From positions 20,653,936 to 20,717,935 of the forward strand of contig CAIIXF020000006.1 of NCBI GenBank assembly GCA_903813345.2: a stretch of DNA of 64,000 bases. The letters run 5' to 3'. Shown one piece after another: positions 22,493 through 33,451 of this stretch. Origin of the DNA: Owenia fusiformis. Lineage: Eukaryota; Annelida; Polychaeta; Sabellida; Oweniidae. How positions within the stretch are numbered: the stretch's first letter is position 1; each line of letters opens with the position of its first letter. A program made the position numbers and the translations under genes. The notes below the pieces were generated by a model. It searched no databases. It saw only the letters and a list, made by a program, of their open reading frames with translations, and had not been told where the DNA came from.

Positions 22493-25400
22493 ACTGATTC
22501 TTTTAATGAGATGATATATTCGACTGATGTAATCGATACCTGGAGGTTACATCATCCAGATCAAAATGATTATACATGGAGGCACAAGTCTCAAAACATT
22601 GTCCGAAGAATTGATTATGTATTTACAAATAATAAAGCCTTTGGAAATGTATTATCAATTGAGTTATTTGATATGCCAGGGTCAGATCATAGAGGAATTT
22701 TAATGAACTTTTCAACTGATGTAAATGAGAAAGGTCCATTTTATTGGAAATTTAATAACAGCCTTTTAACCAATAAAGAATTTGTTAATCAAATGAATGA
22801 TATTCTCATACATGAAAAACAGAATCTCAATAATCTCAATCCCCAAGTTTTATGGGACTATTGTAAAACCAAAATAAAAGATTTTTCTACATGTTATGGT
22901 AAATTGTTAGCCAGTAAAAGACATAATGATTTGAAAATAGCCAAGCTAAATCTGAAAAAGTGTAGTGATTTATTGGCCAATGATCCAGAAAATGTTGATC
23001 TGAGAAAAAGGGTTAATAATCATAAACTTTGTTATGAAATAGCAGCCACATGTGAAGCCAAGGGTGCTCAATTGAGATCCAAGGTTGACTGGTGTGAAAA
23101 GGGGGAAAAAAACACAAAGTATTTTTTATCATTAGAAAAGGCCAGAGCAAATAATAAATGTATTAACTCCATAAAGCTGGCAAATGGTGAGGTAGTGAAA
23201 AAGCAAGAACTAATTATAGATGAAATAAACAGATATTATAATGACTTGTATTCTAAAAAAGTAATTTTTAGACCTGTTCTATTAGATGATTTCTTACAAA
23301 ATGTACATATACCTAAATTGACTGAAGAGCAGAGTCAACTTTGTGAGGGGGATATAAGTTATAATGAATGTTTAACAGCACTTAGGTCAATGAAGAATGA
23401 TGCTAGTCCTGGACTAGATGGAATCTCTGCTGCATTTTACAAGGTATTTTTCATGAAAATTGGCACAGTTTTAGTACATGCATTGAATACAGCTTTTGTT
23501 AAAGGTGAAATGTCGTGTTCTCAGAGAAAGGGTTTAATGGTGCTCATACCTAAAAAGAGTTTGGCTAAAAATGAATTAAAAAATTGGAGACCATTAACGC
23601 TTACGAATGCAGATTACAAAATAGCTGCAAAGGTAATTGCTCTTAGGATAAAACATGTTATTAAGCATATTGTTCATGATGATCAATGTGGCTACATTCA
23701 GTCACGTAGTTCGGCTCAAATTTTAAGAGCCATAGATGATGTTATGATTTATCTTGATACAAATAAGCTACAAGGGATTATGCTAGGAATTGATTACACG
23801 AAAGCGTATGATTCAATTTCTAAGGAATTTATGATGTATTCGTTAAAATGTTTTGGATTTGGCCCAAGTTTAAGAAAATGGGTAGATGTTTTAAACAAAA
23901 AAAGTCACAATCACATTCTTCACAATGGGTGGATAACTGGTGACGTCAAGCTAGAGAGGGGTATTCGTCAAGGCTGTCCACTTTCTCCCCTATTATTTAT
24001 TATATCATGTGAATTATTATCTTGTAAAATACGCTCTGACCTTAACATTCAGGGTATTAAAATGCCAGGATGTGAGGAAGAATTAAAGATATTACAATAT
24101 GCAGATGATGCAACATTATTCCTTAACAGTTCGGAGTCTTTACAGAGATCTTTATCGGTACTGGAGACTTTCTATGAAATGTCAGGTCTTAAGATTAATA
24201 TGAGTAAAACTGAAGCCTTGTGGTTGGGCATATGGAAGAACAGAAACGACACTGTTGGAAATGTTAAATGGAAGCTTTTCCCAGATAATTGTATAAAAAT
24301 TTTAGGTATTGTTTTTAGCACATCCATTAATGTTGTAAATAACAATGAAAACATAGACTCAATATTTAGTAGGTGTCAAAAAATAATGAAATCATGGTCT
24401 GGTAGATATGTATCAATCATAGGCAAAGTAGTGCTAGCCAAATCATTATTGTTATCACAGTTTGCATATATAATGCAAGCCTTTATTTTGCCAGAAAATA
24501 TTTTAAATAGAATCAACACTATGATTTTTAAATTTTTATGGTCAAAGGGTAAGTTCAAAGAGGATGAATTAAAAAGGTGTCCTGATAAGGTTAAGCGTGA
24601 TGTAATGGTTCAAGATTATAAAAATGGAGGGCTTAAGATGATTGACTGTAAAGATATGCAAAAAGCATTTTCTATCTTATGGATTAAAAAACTCCAAAAC
24701 CCAACTAATGGGCACTGGAAATGCATTCCTAGATATATGTACAACACAATGGGTAAGAACCTAAGTGTTTTTAACAGTAACATTTCAAGTGTTGAGTTAA
24801 AAGGATGTGAAATTCTAAACTCATTCTACAAAACAATATTGACAACATGGTTAAATCACAGTGAGTACAGTGATCCAAATATATTATGGAACAACAAAGA
24901 TATAACTTGGAACAGATCTCCACTATGTTTTTCAAATTGGATAAAAAATGGTGTTATATATATAAATGATATTATTTTAAACAACAGATTAATGACATAT
25001 GAAGAACTTGCTCAAAAAGTAGGAAGAAATGGTCAAACACTTTTACAATTTAACATGTTGAAAGCATGTCTAAGGCAAGATAAAATTACTTCTAGAGTAC
25101 AGTGCAATGGTACTTTATATTTTAAAGACACAGATTTAAAAAATTTGACTTCAAAGAACATCAGGGAGAAGTTAGTCTTAGCAAGAAAATGTGATGTAAT
25201 TCTTAATGGAAATATTTTAACACAAGATATATGGTGTGGGATGTTTAAATGTACTAAAGACACATCTTTATTGATTATACAGTGGAAGATACTCCAAAAT
25301 ATACATGCAAATGGTGTTTATCTTAAGAAGTGTAACATAGAGCAAAATGACAAATGTAAATTTTGTAATGCTAGAGATGACTCAATGCATTATTTTGTGA

Positions 25401-25725
25401 AGTGTCCAGTCATAAAAAGCTTATGGGCCAAGTTGAATTTAGATGAAAATCAAAAACTTGGTATATCTCAAGTAGAAAAAAATGTATTATATGAATGCCT
25501 GTTAATCAAAAAAGTCATACATGACTTCAAAGTATCCAATGGAGAAGGTAACCTAACATTAATGTTAGAAAAGGAAAAACTTGTAAAAACCGTGTAGAAA
25601 TAATTTTACTTCTTATTGTCTATACTGAATGAATAGCAGCTCAAAGAGCTCATTGTAATATTTTTGTAAATTTTTCTGTTTTTGTATATAAGTTAAGTCC
25701 AATAAATTTTAAATAAAAAAAAAAA
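22493..25725 (+). mobile_element. L1/Tx1-like LINE, 5'-truncated in the endonuclease, poly(A)-tailed, ORF intact
   Basis: The insertion is bounded by a 12-bp TSD. It starts within the AP-endonuclease domain, with IDTWR, YTWR, RRIDYVF and the terminal SDHRG motif. An uninterrupted RT follows: SPGLDGISAAFYK, WRPLTLTNADYKIAAK, LGIDYTKAYDS (motif A), RGIRQGCPLSPLLFI (B), LQYADDATLF (C, catalytic DD) and GLKINMSKTEALWLG (D). The C-terminal domain has CKFC-x7-H-x4-C (CCHC-type). The protein ends at 25597, followed by a 130-bp 3' UTR, AATAAA and an A-run of about 12. Motif wording and the poly(A) tail fit the L1/Tx1 group and not the Jockey/CR1-like copies elsewhere in the window. By chance it continues the polymerase frame, giving a 1,179-codon fused ORF from 22058 to 25597. 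Confidence 0.9.
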
Positions 25726-25746
25726 ACTCTAATACCGCCACAATAA

Positions 25747-26650
25747 ACTACTATATAGCAGTACTATACATGGACTACTCTGTATAAATTTTGTGTATAT
25801 AAATTGTAATTTGAAACCTGAAAACATAAAATTGGGGAATGTGTTTTGAAAAATGTGTTTAAATTAGCGTTCTCCCTATTAAGGTTTCGCATGGGATCTG
25901 TCATTGGTACTACGGAAAGCGAAAGGGGATATACCGCAGAATTTAAAATTCAATGGAGTTTTAACATGGGAGTGATATCACACACCGCGGCCCAGTCAGA
26001 TATATTTCTGCGCACTTTATTTATTTAATTTACTTTGCACAACGCGCCCCCTGTAATTCATTCAGTGCGCAATTAAAAATTGTTTATGAGTGATATCGCA
26101 CACCGCGGCCCAGTAAGATCGATTTCTGCGCACTTTATTTATTAACACACTCAAAATATCGCGCTGAAGCTTGTATATGCTGGCGCGATGTAAATATAGT
26201 TTTCTGTTAATAAATGCCCAACAAGAAAGGGTAGCACAACGAATTCAACTTTTTTCGTCTGCAAAAGAGCGTTTACATTTGACACAATAACAGACTGAGG
26301 CTTTGAAATCTAGGATTCCCCAGGAAAATATGACGTCATACTAATTAGCATTAGGATTTCCCTATTGGTCTGGGTCGAGCCTCGTTCGAAAACACAATCC
26401 ATAAATACATGCTAATTTCTAAGGAGATAAGAAGTGTATAACGTGTTTATCGATTTTGTTTAAAGATTTATTCAATTATCAAATTGTTTAAGTGGATAAA
26501 GTGGTCACACTTGCTTCAATTCATAGCGAAATCGACGGATAGAAACTGACCGAATTCCCGATATCCTACCCCGTATTACTGTAGGCTATAAGCACAGTGA
26601 CCTACAGAGGGCGCTATCACAAACAAGTACTGCACGAACCGATAAATTCC
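25747..26650. other. Non-coding stretch after the polymerase
   Basis: No exon was recognised. It contains a direct repeat of about 62 bp (25971-26030 and 26086-26147) with GAGTGATATCNCACACCGCG, GCCCAGT.AGAT and TTTCTGCGCACTTTATTTAT. It leads into the left half of repeat D, which flanks the Harbinger element. Confidence 0.55.
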
Positions 26651-27290
26651 CGGGTATTGTAACGCCCTTGTTTCAACTGGACTCAAGGAGGATTGGAAGC
26701 CAGAGGCCTCATTATCCGGTCGACGCACCGCAAATCGCAATCGCAACGTAAATATTTAGCGAATCGTACGCAAAACGATATATTATGAGGTCATCTCAAA
26801 GGCACTCTAGCGCAAATTCATTGCCGTTTTGCGTCTTTAGCGCAAAACGCAGTTTTCTTATTACACGGTAGACGCATCGCTATTTTCATTTCGCATCGCA
26901 AATACACTGCTAACCGCACGCAAATTGGTATTATGCAGTCATCGCACAGTTGCGTCCACGTAAATCAGTTGATTTTTATGTCGCAAACTCCACTTTATTT
27001 GCGGCATCCCTGACCCTGCCGCAATATAAATCGCAAACATATCATCAAGAATCTTGATAGTTTTCCTATTTAAATTAACATTATCGTTGTAGAAATCTAG
27101 GAAGTGCCAACTAAAAATAGGTTGAAAAACATTAGAGACACAAATAACCAAAACTTATCAAAATCAAGTCTAAAAGTGCACGATTATGCTACCTTGGTTT
27201 TGTGAAATCTATAATAAATAAATATCGCAATTCCATTTCGCAAATATCGTCTGCTAAAATTAAAATATTAGGGTTCGATCAAGCTGGAAA

Positions 27291-27622
27291 ATGTGGCGCA
27301 TATTATTCCAGGATGTTCACAATAGAAGAGGTTTACGCTTATTCAGAGACAGGAGTCAGCCGTTAGAGATGACTGACGATGAGATATTAAACAGATATCG
27401 CATGCCGAGGCCACTCATTCTTGAGTTGATTAATATATAAGATGGGGATCTAGCGTCAAGAACAAGGAATCCTCAGGCAATTCCATGTCAGCTAAAAGTA
27501 TTCATTTCATTGCGATTTTATGCTACAGGTTGTATGCAAATGATAAATGGAGATATATTCGGGGTATCCCAACCTACTGTTTCGAACATTGTTGCTGAGG
27601 TATCGGCGGTTTTCTCTAGGTA
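27291..27622 (+). pseudogene. Harbinger transposase N-terminal exon (left copy), with nonsense codon
   Basis: It reads MWRILFQDVHNRRGLRLFRD..., then PLILELIN, SRTRNP, QLKVFISLRFYATG and FGVSQPTVSNIVAEV (helix-turn-helix), as at the start of HARBI1-like transposases. Codon 50 is TAA (27438-27440), where the inverted copy at 35008-35336 keeps Leu (TTA). A GTAGGC donor follows TCTAG at the end of the HTH. The downstream DDE domain is missing. Confidence 0.82.
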
Positions 27623-29104
27623 GGCTATATCAGTCGGACTAATTACAAAGACACCGTGTCTTGTTTTCAAGATGGGCTGCCTTCCAGTGACAGATCTAGA
27701 TTTTCGCAAGATATATATAGGTTATGTAGTGGGAGGGATTCAATATGGGTTTTATTATGATGGACAATATGATATTTACCGAGAGCCCGGAGGGTCAGAG
27801 GGAAATACCAAATTGTCCCTCACAATATGTGAAATATCAAATTGTCATGAGGAATAAACCCATATTTAATCCCGACCAGTAAATTAGCTTTTTATTCCAT
27901 GATATTCATAACTGTCTTCATAAAATCATTAGTTAGATTTTTCTATGAAAAAATGGTATATTTAATCAAGAAAATATGACTTAGGTTTATGATATTTTTA
28001 AATATAAAAAAATTATTGTACATGTGTAACATAAACACATCAACATCAAAACATTCAGCAATACGTAAGCATTTTTGTCTGTGTCAGAGCGATGATGATA
28101 GAACTGGAATTCGTTTTTTACATAAGAACATCATTTTAGCATGCTATATCGACCCAACTGATTGAAAGAGGAAGCTTTGTTTGGCAAAAATTTTCAATAC
28201 GATTTTTTCTCAATATCAAAAATATTCCGGTTATTCATCGGGAATTAGTAGTATCATGGGATAAATAGAGATTATCCTATATGAGGTTCAGGATATTGAA
28301 CTATAGGATGATCTGTTTATCCCATACCAATCTTGGTCATTTTGTTCACGCTGTTCAATTGGCCGGAGTTCAGAAAATGTCCAACAAACCGTAAGAATTC
28401 ATTTAGAATAGCCTGATTTTCAGATATTCATCCACATTTATTTAATCCCAATATCATGAACCGACTACACGAGGGGAAAGAGTACCCGTGTATATACAAC
28501 CTACCGCCGAGCAAGACACGCACATACCGCCGAGCAAATGTTTGATAATGTCATCTCTTAGGAAAATGGACAATAAAGGAAATATAATGTCACTAACAAT
28601 TCCTTTGGATGGTTAGAGTTGTTACTAAGATGTTCTAGCAGGCGCAATTGGCCTAGAATTATAGTTGAAATATATTTTTATGTCCAAATTAAGAGATAAG
28701 GTAAACGTATAATGGTTTTCGATTTGTTTTTCTAATTCATACTCGCTTTAATTGATAATGAGCCATACATAAGACATACTTGGGTCGGTAAATGGATGTA
28801 CATATGCACAATATATTAAGTGTCAAAATATTAGGTCAAAATAGCACTTTTGAACAGCAAACTTTGTCCTAAAAGATCCGAGGTTATCGGACATCAGACC
28901 CGATGTGATCGACGAGTAATATTATAAAGATCCGAAAATATCTTGAGTAAAGGATCTCAGAATCCGAACATTACTTGAGTAAAATCTGTTGAGATCCGAT
29001 TATATCGTCGAGTTTATGACGTGCTGATGAAAAAATAATAAACATACAATCTGCATCATTTGTGAATCATTTTGTTGTGAACAATAAATGAAACTGAAAA
29101 AAAT

Positions 29105-29353
29105 ATGGCTATCACCAGTTACCACTGCACATCGAAACATTGTATTTCAGGTCCTCGGTACAAATGCTTCCACTGTAGTTGTAAATCACACGAGATGGAT
29201 GACTTTGTGGTCCACTTCAGTCAGCACCATCCATTACTGAGTATTAAAGTTAATGTGCCTGAGTTAAATGGCAAAAAATGGATTTACAATGTTTTTGACT
29301 ATGGTAAATTGTATTATCAAAGAAAGATCACGGTAATTTTCGTTTCGAGGATA
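29105..29353 (+). CDS. Small cysteine/histidine-rich ORF, possible zinc finger, function unknown
   Basis: The 83-codon ORF has HC-x4-HC, KCFHC-x-C and then a His pair (HFSQHH) in its first 45 residues, a plausible zinc-binding arrangement. It then reads KVNVPELNGKKWIYNVFDYGK. It lies inside the 2.9-kb TIR element, so it may be the start of a protein the element once encoded. The frame may leave through a GTAATT donor after RKIT. The family is not recognised. Confidence 0.35.
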
Positions 29354-29524
29354 TGAAGCTTGTGAAGCTTGGGATTCTTCAAGTTGTGTTCTTTGAGTAG
29401 AATGGCGCTTGCAATGCAGAATTAAATGTTTTTGGGTTGCACTCTTACCATAGACACATAGGAAATTATGGTGATTCAAGTGTAAGCATGAATTCAATGC
29501 CAGGAGTATATGATAAATAAATAC

Positions 29525-30060
29525 AGAATATCACATCATTTTGAGTGATATCATTTTTATCGCCGAGTTGATATCAAATATCAACACGAGTGAGCGAAGC
29601 GAATGAGTGTTGATATTTGATATCTACGAGGCGATAAAATGATATCACGAGAAATTATGTGATATTGGGTTTATCCCATGATTACGATCACCTTGTGATA
29701 TAGTTCGTCATAAATACAATTTTTTAATCGTTATTTAGCAGCCTTCTAATCAAATTATATAAACAATCGTAATTTAATACACCAATGAAACTTAAAGAGA
29801 ATAAATTAACGGACCTATTTTCTCAAAAGAGAATAAATTATCTGACCTAATTTCCAACAATATTGTGGCGCGAAATGCAAATGTGATATCACACGGATAT
29901 GCGTGAGATAAACGATATCACACGCATATGAGTTTGATAAACGATTTTCTGGAAAATATCACACGAATTTCAATGATATCAGAAATATCAATAGCTGTTA
30001 TTGTACAGATAACACATTAATCGTGGGATAAAAAGGAATATTTGTGATATCGTCATGATA
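29525..30060. repeat. GATATC-rich fold-back cluster inside the 2.9-kb element
   Basis: TGATATCATTTT.ATCGCC and ATCAAATATCAACAC at 29549-29587 pair with GTGTTGATATTTGATATC and GGCGATAAAATGATATCA at 29606-29649. A second inverted pair, TTTATCCCATGATTA (near 29670) and TAATCGTGGGATAAA (near 30018), bounds a roughly 365-bp unit. These are probably nested MITEs. Confidence 0.6.
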
Positions 30061-30299
30061 TTATATGCTCATTCGAAAGCTTACTCACTACCTCATCGGG
30101 TTCTACTCATGGTATAGTCGGAATAGCTCGGTGGTAGCTTCGGGTCCTATATAATCGTACTCGTGACATAATCGGGTCTTTCATTTTCAACTTTCACCGG
30201 TGATTTCAATGATATGCAACGTATGGCAGTGAAATAAATATGATACATTTACACCTATTGTATCTTTGAATCGAATGAAGTAAAGACAGCCATGGTTGT

Positions 30300-31120
30300 C
30301 AGTGGCGTAGGAACAATGTACGCCAAAACGCCAGTGCGTAGTGTTGAAAAGTGAGAAAAAGAAGGCTTATTAAATTTCCAATGTTCTTTAGTCATATTTT
30401 CTCATTCATAAATTGTGAAAGTAATCTCGAGCACACTTAACTAATAAATAGGCTAAAGATCATACCATATACTGAGTAATATACTCGATTTTTTCAACAG
30501 TACTCTTTTGCAGGGTTTTTGTGCCTCTGTTATATTTCTAAGTTGAGCCACAGATAAATGACACTTTTTGAAAAATTCGTAAAATACCATTATGGAACAC
30601 CATGGCCATCTCTTCTTGCACAGACAGGTTTTTAGATGCGATGTGTATCAGAATGGAAAGTTACCCTGTTTCTAATTATGTCACCACCAGAAAGTGGTGA
30701 CATATTGGGGTGGTCTCCGTTTTTTGACGGCGGTTGGTGATCGGTGGGTGGCGGTTGGCGGTCGGCGGTTGGCGTCTGTAACACATTCTTAAACATTCCA
30801 ATAACTTAACAAATACTGTTTGGACTGAAGTTTTGAGAAGTTCAAATTTGACTTTTCATTAAAGATTTTCACGGTCAAAAAGGTATTTTTTCAACTTCCT
30901 TCAAATTGACCATTTTTTCAAAATCATCTACAAGATAACATAAGTTCAAATCTAACTTTAGATTTGAGATTTGACCTTCATTGACCTTATTAAGGTCAAA
31001 ATGGTCAAAAAATGTCAAAACGTTTTACGAGCATAAAATAGGCGTTTTGATATTGAAGTTTTGACAGAATAGTTTCATATTTTTGGCGTAGTGTTGAATT
31101 TACACCTTCCTACGCCCCTG
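30300..31120. mobile_element. 821-bp TIR element nested in the 2.9-kb element
   Basis: It starts CAGTGGCGTAGGAA and ends TTCCTACGCCCCTG. GTTGT flanks each side (30295-30299, 31121-31125). The ends resemble CAGnGGCGTAGG-type non-autonomous elements common in invertebrates. The internal segment 30677-31060 is a copy of the GTCACCACC repeat family found also at 36985-37080 and 39081-39440. Confidence 0.65.
30677..31060. repeat. GTCACCACC dispersed repeat, copy 1
   Basis: It begins TGTCACCACCAGAAAGTGGT (inverted around its middle) and contains GGCGGTTGGTGATCGG..GG and TTTGACCTT/AAGGTCAAA phrases. Related copies lie in opposite orientation at 39081-39440, partially at about 36983-37080, and as a remnant at about 60632-60660. 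Confidence 0.6.
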
Positions 31121-31694
31121 GTTGTTACTTATTCAAGATGTAAATCATCATTCAAATATTTAAAAGTTGAATTTAGCGATTGGATAGTAAACATTGCGCT
31201 AAGTACTCATTATTTTGCAAACATGAGTGCCTGGAACAATAACTTTATCAGTTACACACAATTCTGTGTTTTATCTGTTTCTCATATTGAGAAATTCAAG
31301 ATATAAACAAAAGTTTATAACTCACCCCCTACATTTTCAGACATCTTCGGGTCTTTGCTCGGCGGTAGGTTGTATATACACGGGTACTCTTTCCCCTCGT
31401 GGACTATAGGATGATCTGTTTATCCCATACCAATCTTGGTCATTTTGTTCACGCTGTTCAATTGGCCGGAGTTCAGAAACTGTCCAACCAACCGTACATG
31501 TAAGAATTCATTTAGAATAGCCTGATTTTCAGATATTCATCCACATTTATTTCTGAAATCCTTGTTTAACAGGGATACGCTCATTTCCTTCCTCCAAACA
31601 GATCGCGATTGTCTGCCTTTTCTTCATTAACGTTTACAGTAATTATGCGCATGTTACAAAAATGAACCAATATGCGAACGGCGATTATGACGTC

Positions 31695-31723
31695 AGCGGG
31701 CAGATATACTATATCTGCCCGCT
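31695..31723. repeat. Near-perfect 29-bp palindrome
   Basis: AGCGGGCAGATATA and its exact reverse complement are separated by one base. The same palindrome lies in the inverted Harbinger copy at about 33697-33725. Related half-sites (GATATAGCTATA, GACCGCTGATG) follow at once. It may be a structural or binding site internal to the Harbinger family. Confidence 0.75.
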
Positions 31724-32664
31724 CAGAGCGGGACGTATAGCTATATCTGACCGCTGATGAAAATATATAGAGGTTATTTAATGGGAGGTTTTTGATACAG
31801 GCTATATCTGAGGGAAATACAATATATCAACCCGAGGGACCGTGTAGCTTAACCTCCCTCCCTATTACTAAATCCCTAGCATTTAAAGTGATGAACTTGA
31901 CATGATATAATAAACAAATATTTAATTTTTATTATCACTTCATGGAATGTCACTTGTGAAAAACAAACGTGTTTTCCCTTTCAATTACTGCTAACTGGTT
32001 AATGGTAATTTAGACTTAATATAATGTATTACTTAATGCAAGTAACAAATAAAGCCTGCGGCCTGGTTTTTCAATGTTATTCATCTTTGGACATGTTGGA
32101 CACAACTTATTCCTTATTCCAAATATCATCCCTTGGTAAATGATATTCCCAACAAAGATGTGTTTACAGGTACAATACTAGTCTCGCATCAAAATTACAC
32201 CCCCCCCCCCACACACACACAGTCTCTAAGCTTGTGCATTACTCTAAGCTTATGTATTAGAAATATTTAATATAATATTAGAGTGTATGTGTGTGAGGGG
32301 ATTTCATTTCCGGTGCCTGTGTTATATATTATATAAACCGAACATCCCGGTGAAACTGGTCTAGTCGGACGTCACGAGTGCTTTTATAGGCAAGTCAACG
32401 AAACAAATGGTGTAGTGTGTAGTTGCCTTGTCAATTAAACTCAAGGATGGCATCTTATTGTTAACGTTTGGGGGAAAGCTATATAATTTTGTCATGGTTT
32501 CACCTCCCACACTACCATTGTTACCACACACAAAAGGAAATTTGAAAATGGTCATTTTCTTTGAAACCATGCTTTATCCTCCCATACGTAACCTAAACTA
32601 TTTTCAACCCCCCACTGTTGACAACTGGATACATAAGTATAATGCGTAAAAACTAAAAACTTAC

Positions 32665-32873
32665 ATTATTTGCTTTGGAGTGCGACTTTCAACACCGACA
32701 CTTGAAATACATGTACGTCTACTTATGTCAGCCCATGTTACATTTTGTTTCTCAACAGTAACGTTTTTGTCCAAAGGACCTAGAATAATGCTGCTGTTTC
32801 TTTCAGTTTCAGAAACTAAAATTTCAAGCTCTTCTTCAATCCAATTTTTGCTTCTTACTTTCACACTGGTCAT
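32665..32873 (-). pseudogene. Myb/SANT-like DNA-binding protein exon (Harbinger second ORF)
   Basis: The 70-residue frame reads SKNWIEEELEILVSETE, then ILGPLDKNVT and TWADISRRTCISSVGVESRT. This follows the Trp-anchored helix pattern of the Myb/SANT-like proteins that accompany PIF/Harbinger transposases. A GTAAGT donor (32664-32659) ends the exon after KQI. Its position beside the right TIR, opposite in strand to the transposase, fits a two-gene Harbinger. The rest was not found, so it is called a remnant. Confidence 0.65.
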
Positions 32874-32974
32874 CTTGCGCTTTACGTCTGGAAACTGATT
32901 GTCTTACGTGCAGGATCATGTTTTGGGAAATAAACGCGCGAAGAACCAACCAATCATATGCTTTATGCAAATGC

Positions 32975-33186
32975 AAGTCCAGTTCAAGGAGGATTGGCTA
33001 CCAGAATGCAACACCGATATTCTGCAAAACAATCACCTAGCGATAGCTTTGTTGAGAGTATCGGGTCATTCTCCATGCAGTTGTACAAATTATACAGACA
33101 CGAATAGCAAATGACGCATGCGTGGAGATTAAAGAATATCGAGTTGGAACCCTGGCTTCCAATCCTCCTTGAGTCCAGTTGAAATA
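32975..33186. repeat. Repeat D, intact copy with inverted ends
   Basis: CAAGGAGGATTGG at the left (near 32986) and CCAATCCTCCTTG at the right (near 33165) are inverted. A second copy was split by the Harbinger element: its left part is at 26665-26700 and its right part at 33455-33570. The intact copy therefore shows the pre-insertion junction. Confidence 0.7.
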
Positions 33187-33299
33187 GATAACATTGATTG
33201 ACACATCCGCACTAGCGTAAACATATACATAGATATTAAAAAATCGATAAATCTATTTTGAGCTCTAAGTTTAAATTTCCCTCGTTTCCAATTTATTTG

Positions 33300-33451
33300 C
33301 GATTAGCATACTGTTGCGTCTGCGTTGCGTCTGCGTTTGCGTGAAGCGCGTAATACGACGCAAACCATGATTTGCGCTTGCGAATAATGTTGATTCGCAA
33401 GCGCAACGCAAATCGCAACGCTAATTTAGCGCTGACCGGATAATGAGGCCT
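33300..33451. other. Harbinger right subterminal region
   Basis: It is a run of TTGCG/CGCAA motifs with alternating spacing (GTTGCGTCTGCG, GATTTGCGCTTGCG, CGCAAGCGCAACGCAAATCG) just inside the right TIR. It mirrors the motif density of the left end (26720-26900). Such clusters are usual transposase-binding sites. Confidence 0.6.

Larger units (their letters stand above)
19775..25746 (+). pseudogene. Protein-primed family-B DNA polymerase (Polinton/Maverick type), spliced, 5'-incomplete, interrupted by a LINE
   Basis: Exons join in consistent phase: about 19775-19893 (IQHKFN, GPFLLDAG, AFEFNG), 20237-20587, 20699-20769, 20913-21058, 21216-21431, 21738-21818, 22030-22492, then 25738-25746 after a LINE insertion. 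Joined motifs are CYFLGHNCW...YEVTEIFECQF, LLKWYINHGLE|VTAVHCVIEYD, KLIGNSAYGS (motif B, split at an intron) and EMDTDSLYFAL (catalytic motif C, split inside DTDS). The protein ends STRPLDITLIPPQ. These are hallmarks of DNA_pol_B_2, the enzyme of Polintons, adintoviruses and linear plasmids. The N-terminal exonuclease motifs and neighbouring Polinton genes (integrase, ATPase, capsid) were not seen. The frame is intact except for the LINE and a suspect AT donor at 20770. It could be a live host-adapted gene fragment or a decaying copy. Confidence 0.78.
28463..31406. mobile_element. 2.9-kb TIR element with 5-bp TSD (GACTA), CAC-type ends
   Basis: The element runs 28468-31401. Its 47-bp inverted repeats begin CACGAGGGGAAAGAG and end near CCTACCGCCGAGCA; they are perfect. 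GACTA flanks both sides (28463-28467, 31402-31406). The empty site (GAACC-GACTA-TAGG) is preserved in the inverted Harbinger copy, read on the minus strand near 34013 and 34175. Subterminal repeats of ATCCGA..ATATCG and GAGTAA lie inside the left end, with related ones inside the right. It contains a short zinc-finger-like ORF and two nested elements. A 5-bp TSD with CAC ends recalls Transib/RAG-like elements, but no such transposase is present, so classification is open. Confidence 0.85.
26704..33451 (+). mobile_element. PIF/Harbinger transposon with nested insertions
   Basis: Ends are inverted repeats AGGCCTCATTATCCGGTC at left and the reverse complement at right. They are flanked by CAG (26701-26703) and CTG (33452-33454), the CWG 3-bp target typical of some Harbingers. 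An unoccupied version of the target (GAAGC-CAG-GGTTCC, read on the minus strand) is present at about 33150-33165. Both ends carry dense subterminal GCGAAA/TTTGCG-type motifs. Inside are a transposase relic (27291-27622), a Myb/SANT-like ORF on the opposite strand (32665-32873) and the 2.9-kb element 28468-31401. The DDE catalytic half of the transposase was not found, so the copy is defective. Confidence 0.8.

Noticed and set aside
22058-25597. A single 1,179-codon gene encoding polymerase plus RT
   Set aside because: The 12-bp TSD, poly(A) tail and restored polymerase stop show it to be a LINE insertion that happens to keep frame.
26939-27151. Minus-strand ORF with YNDNVNLNRKTIKILDD and twin at 35482-35697
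   Set aside because: Same reason: shared DNA between transposon copies, N-termini differ, no known motif.
27268-27290. GGTTCGATC as a tRNA B-box
   Set aside because: No A-box or cloverleaf around it. No tRNA was found elsewhere by the same eye search, though a covariance search would be decisive.
27672-27857. ORF MGCLPVTD... and its twin at 34766-34951
   Set aside because: It is open in both Harbinger copies only because the copies are nearly identical. No recognisable domain and no independent evidence of coding.
32195-32215. C-run/AC-run as a regulatory element
   Set aside because: It is a simple-sequence tract with no other support.
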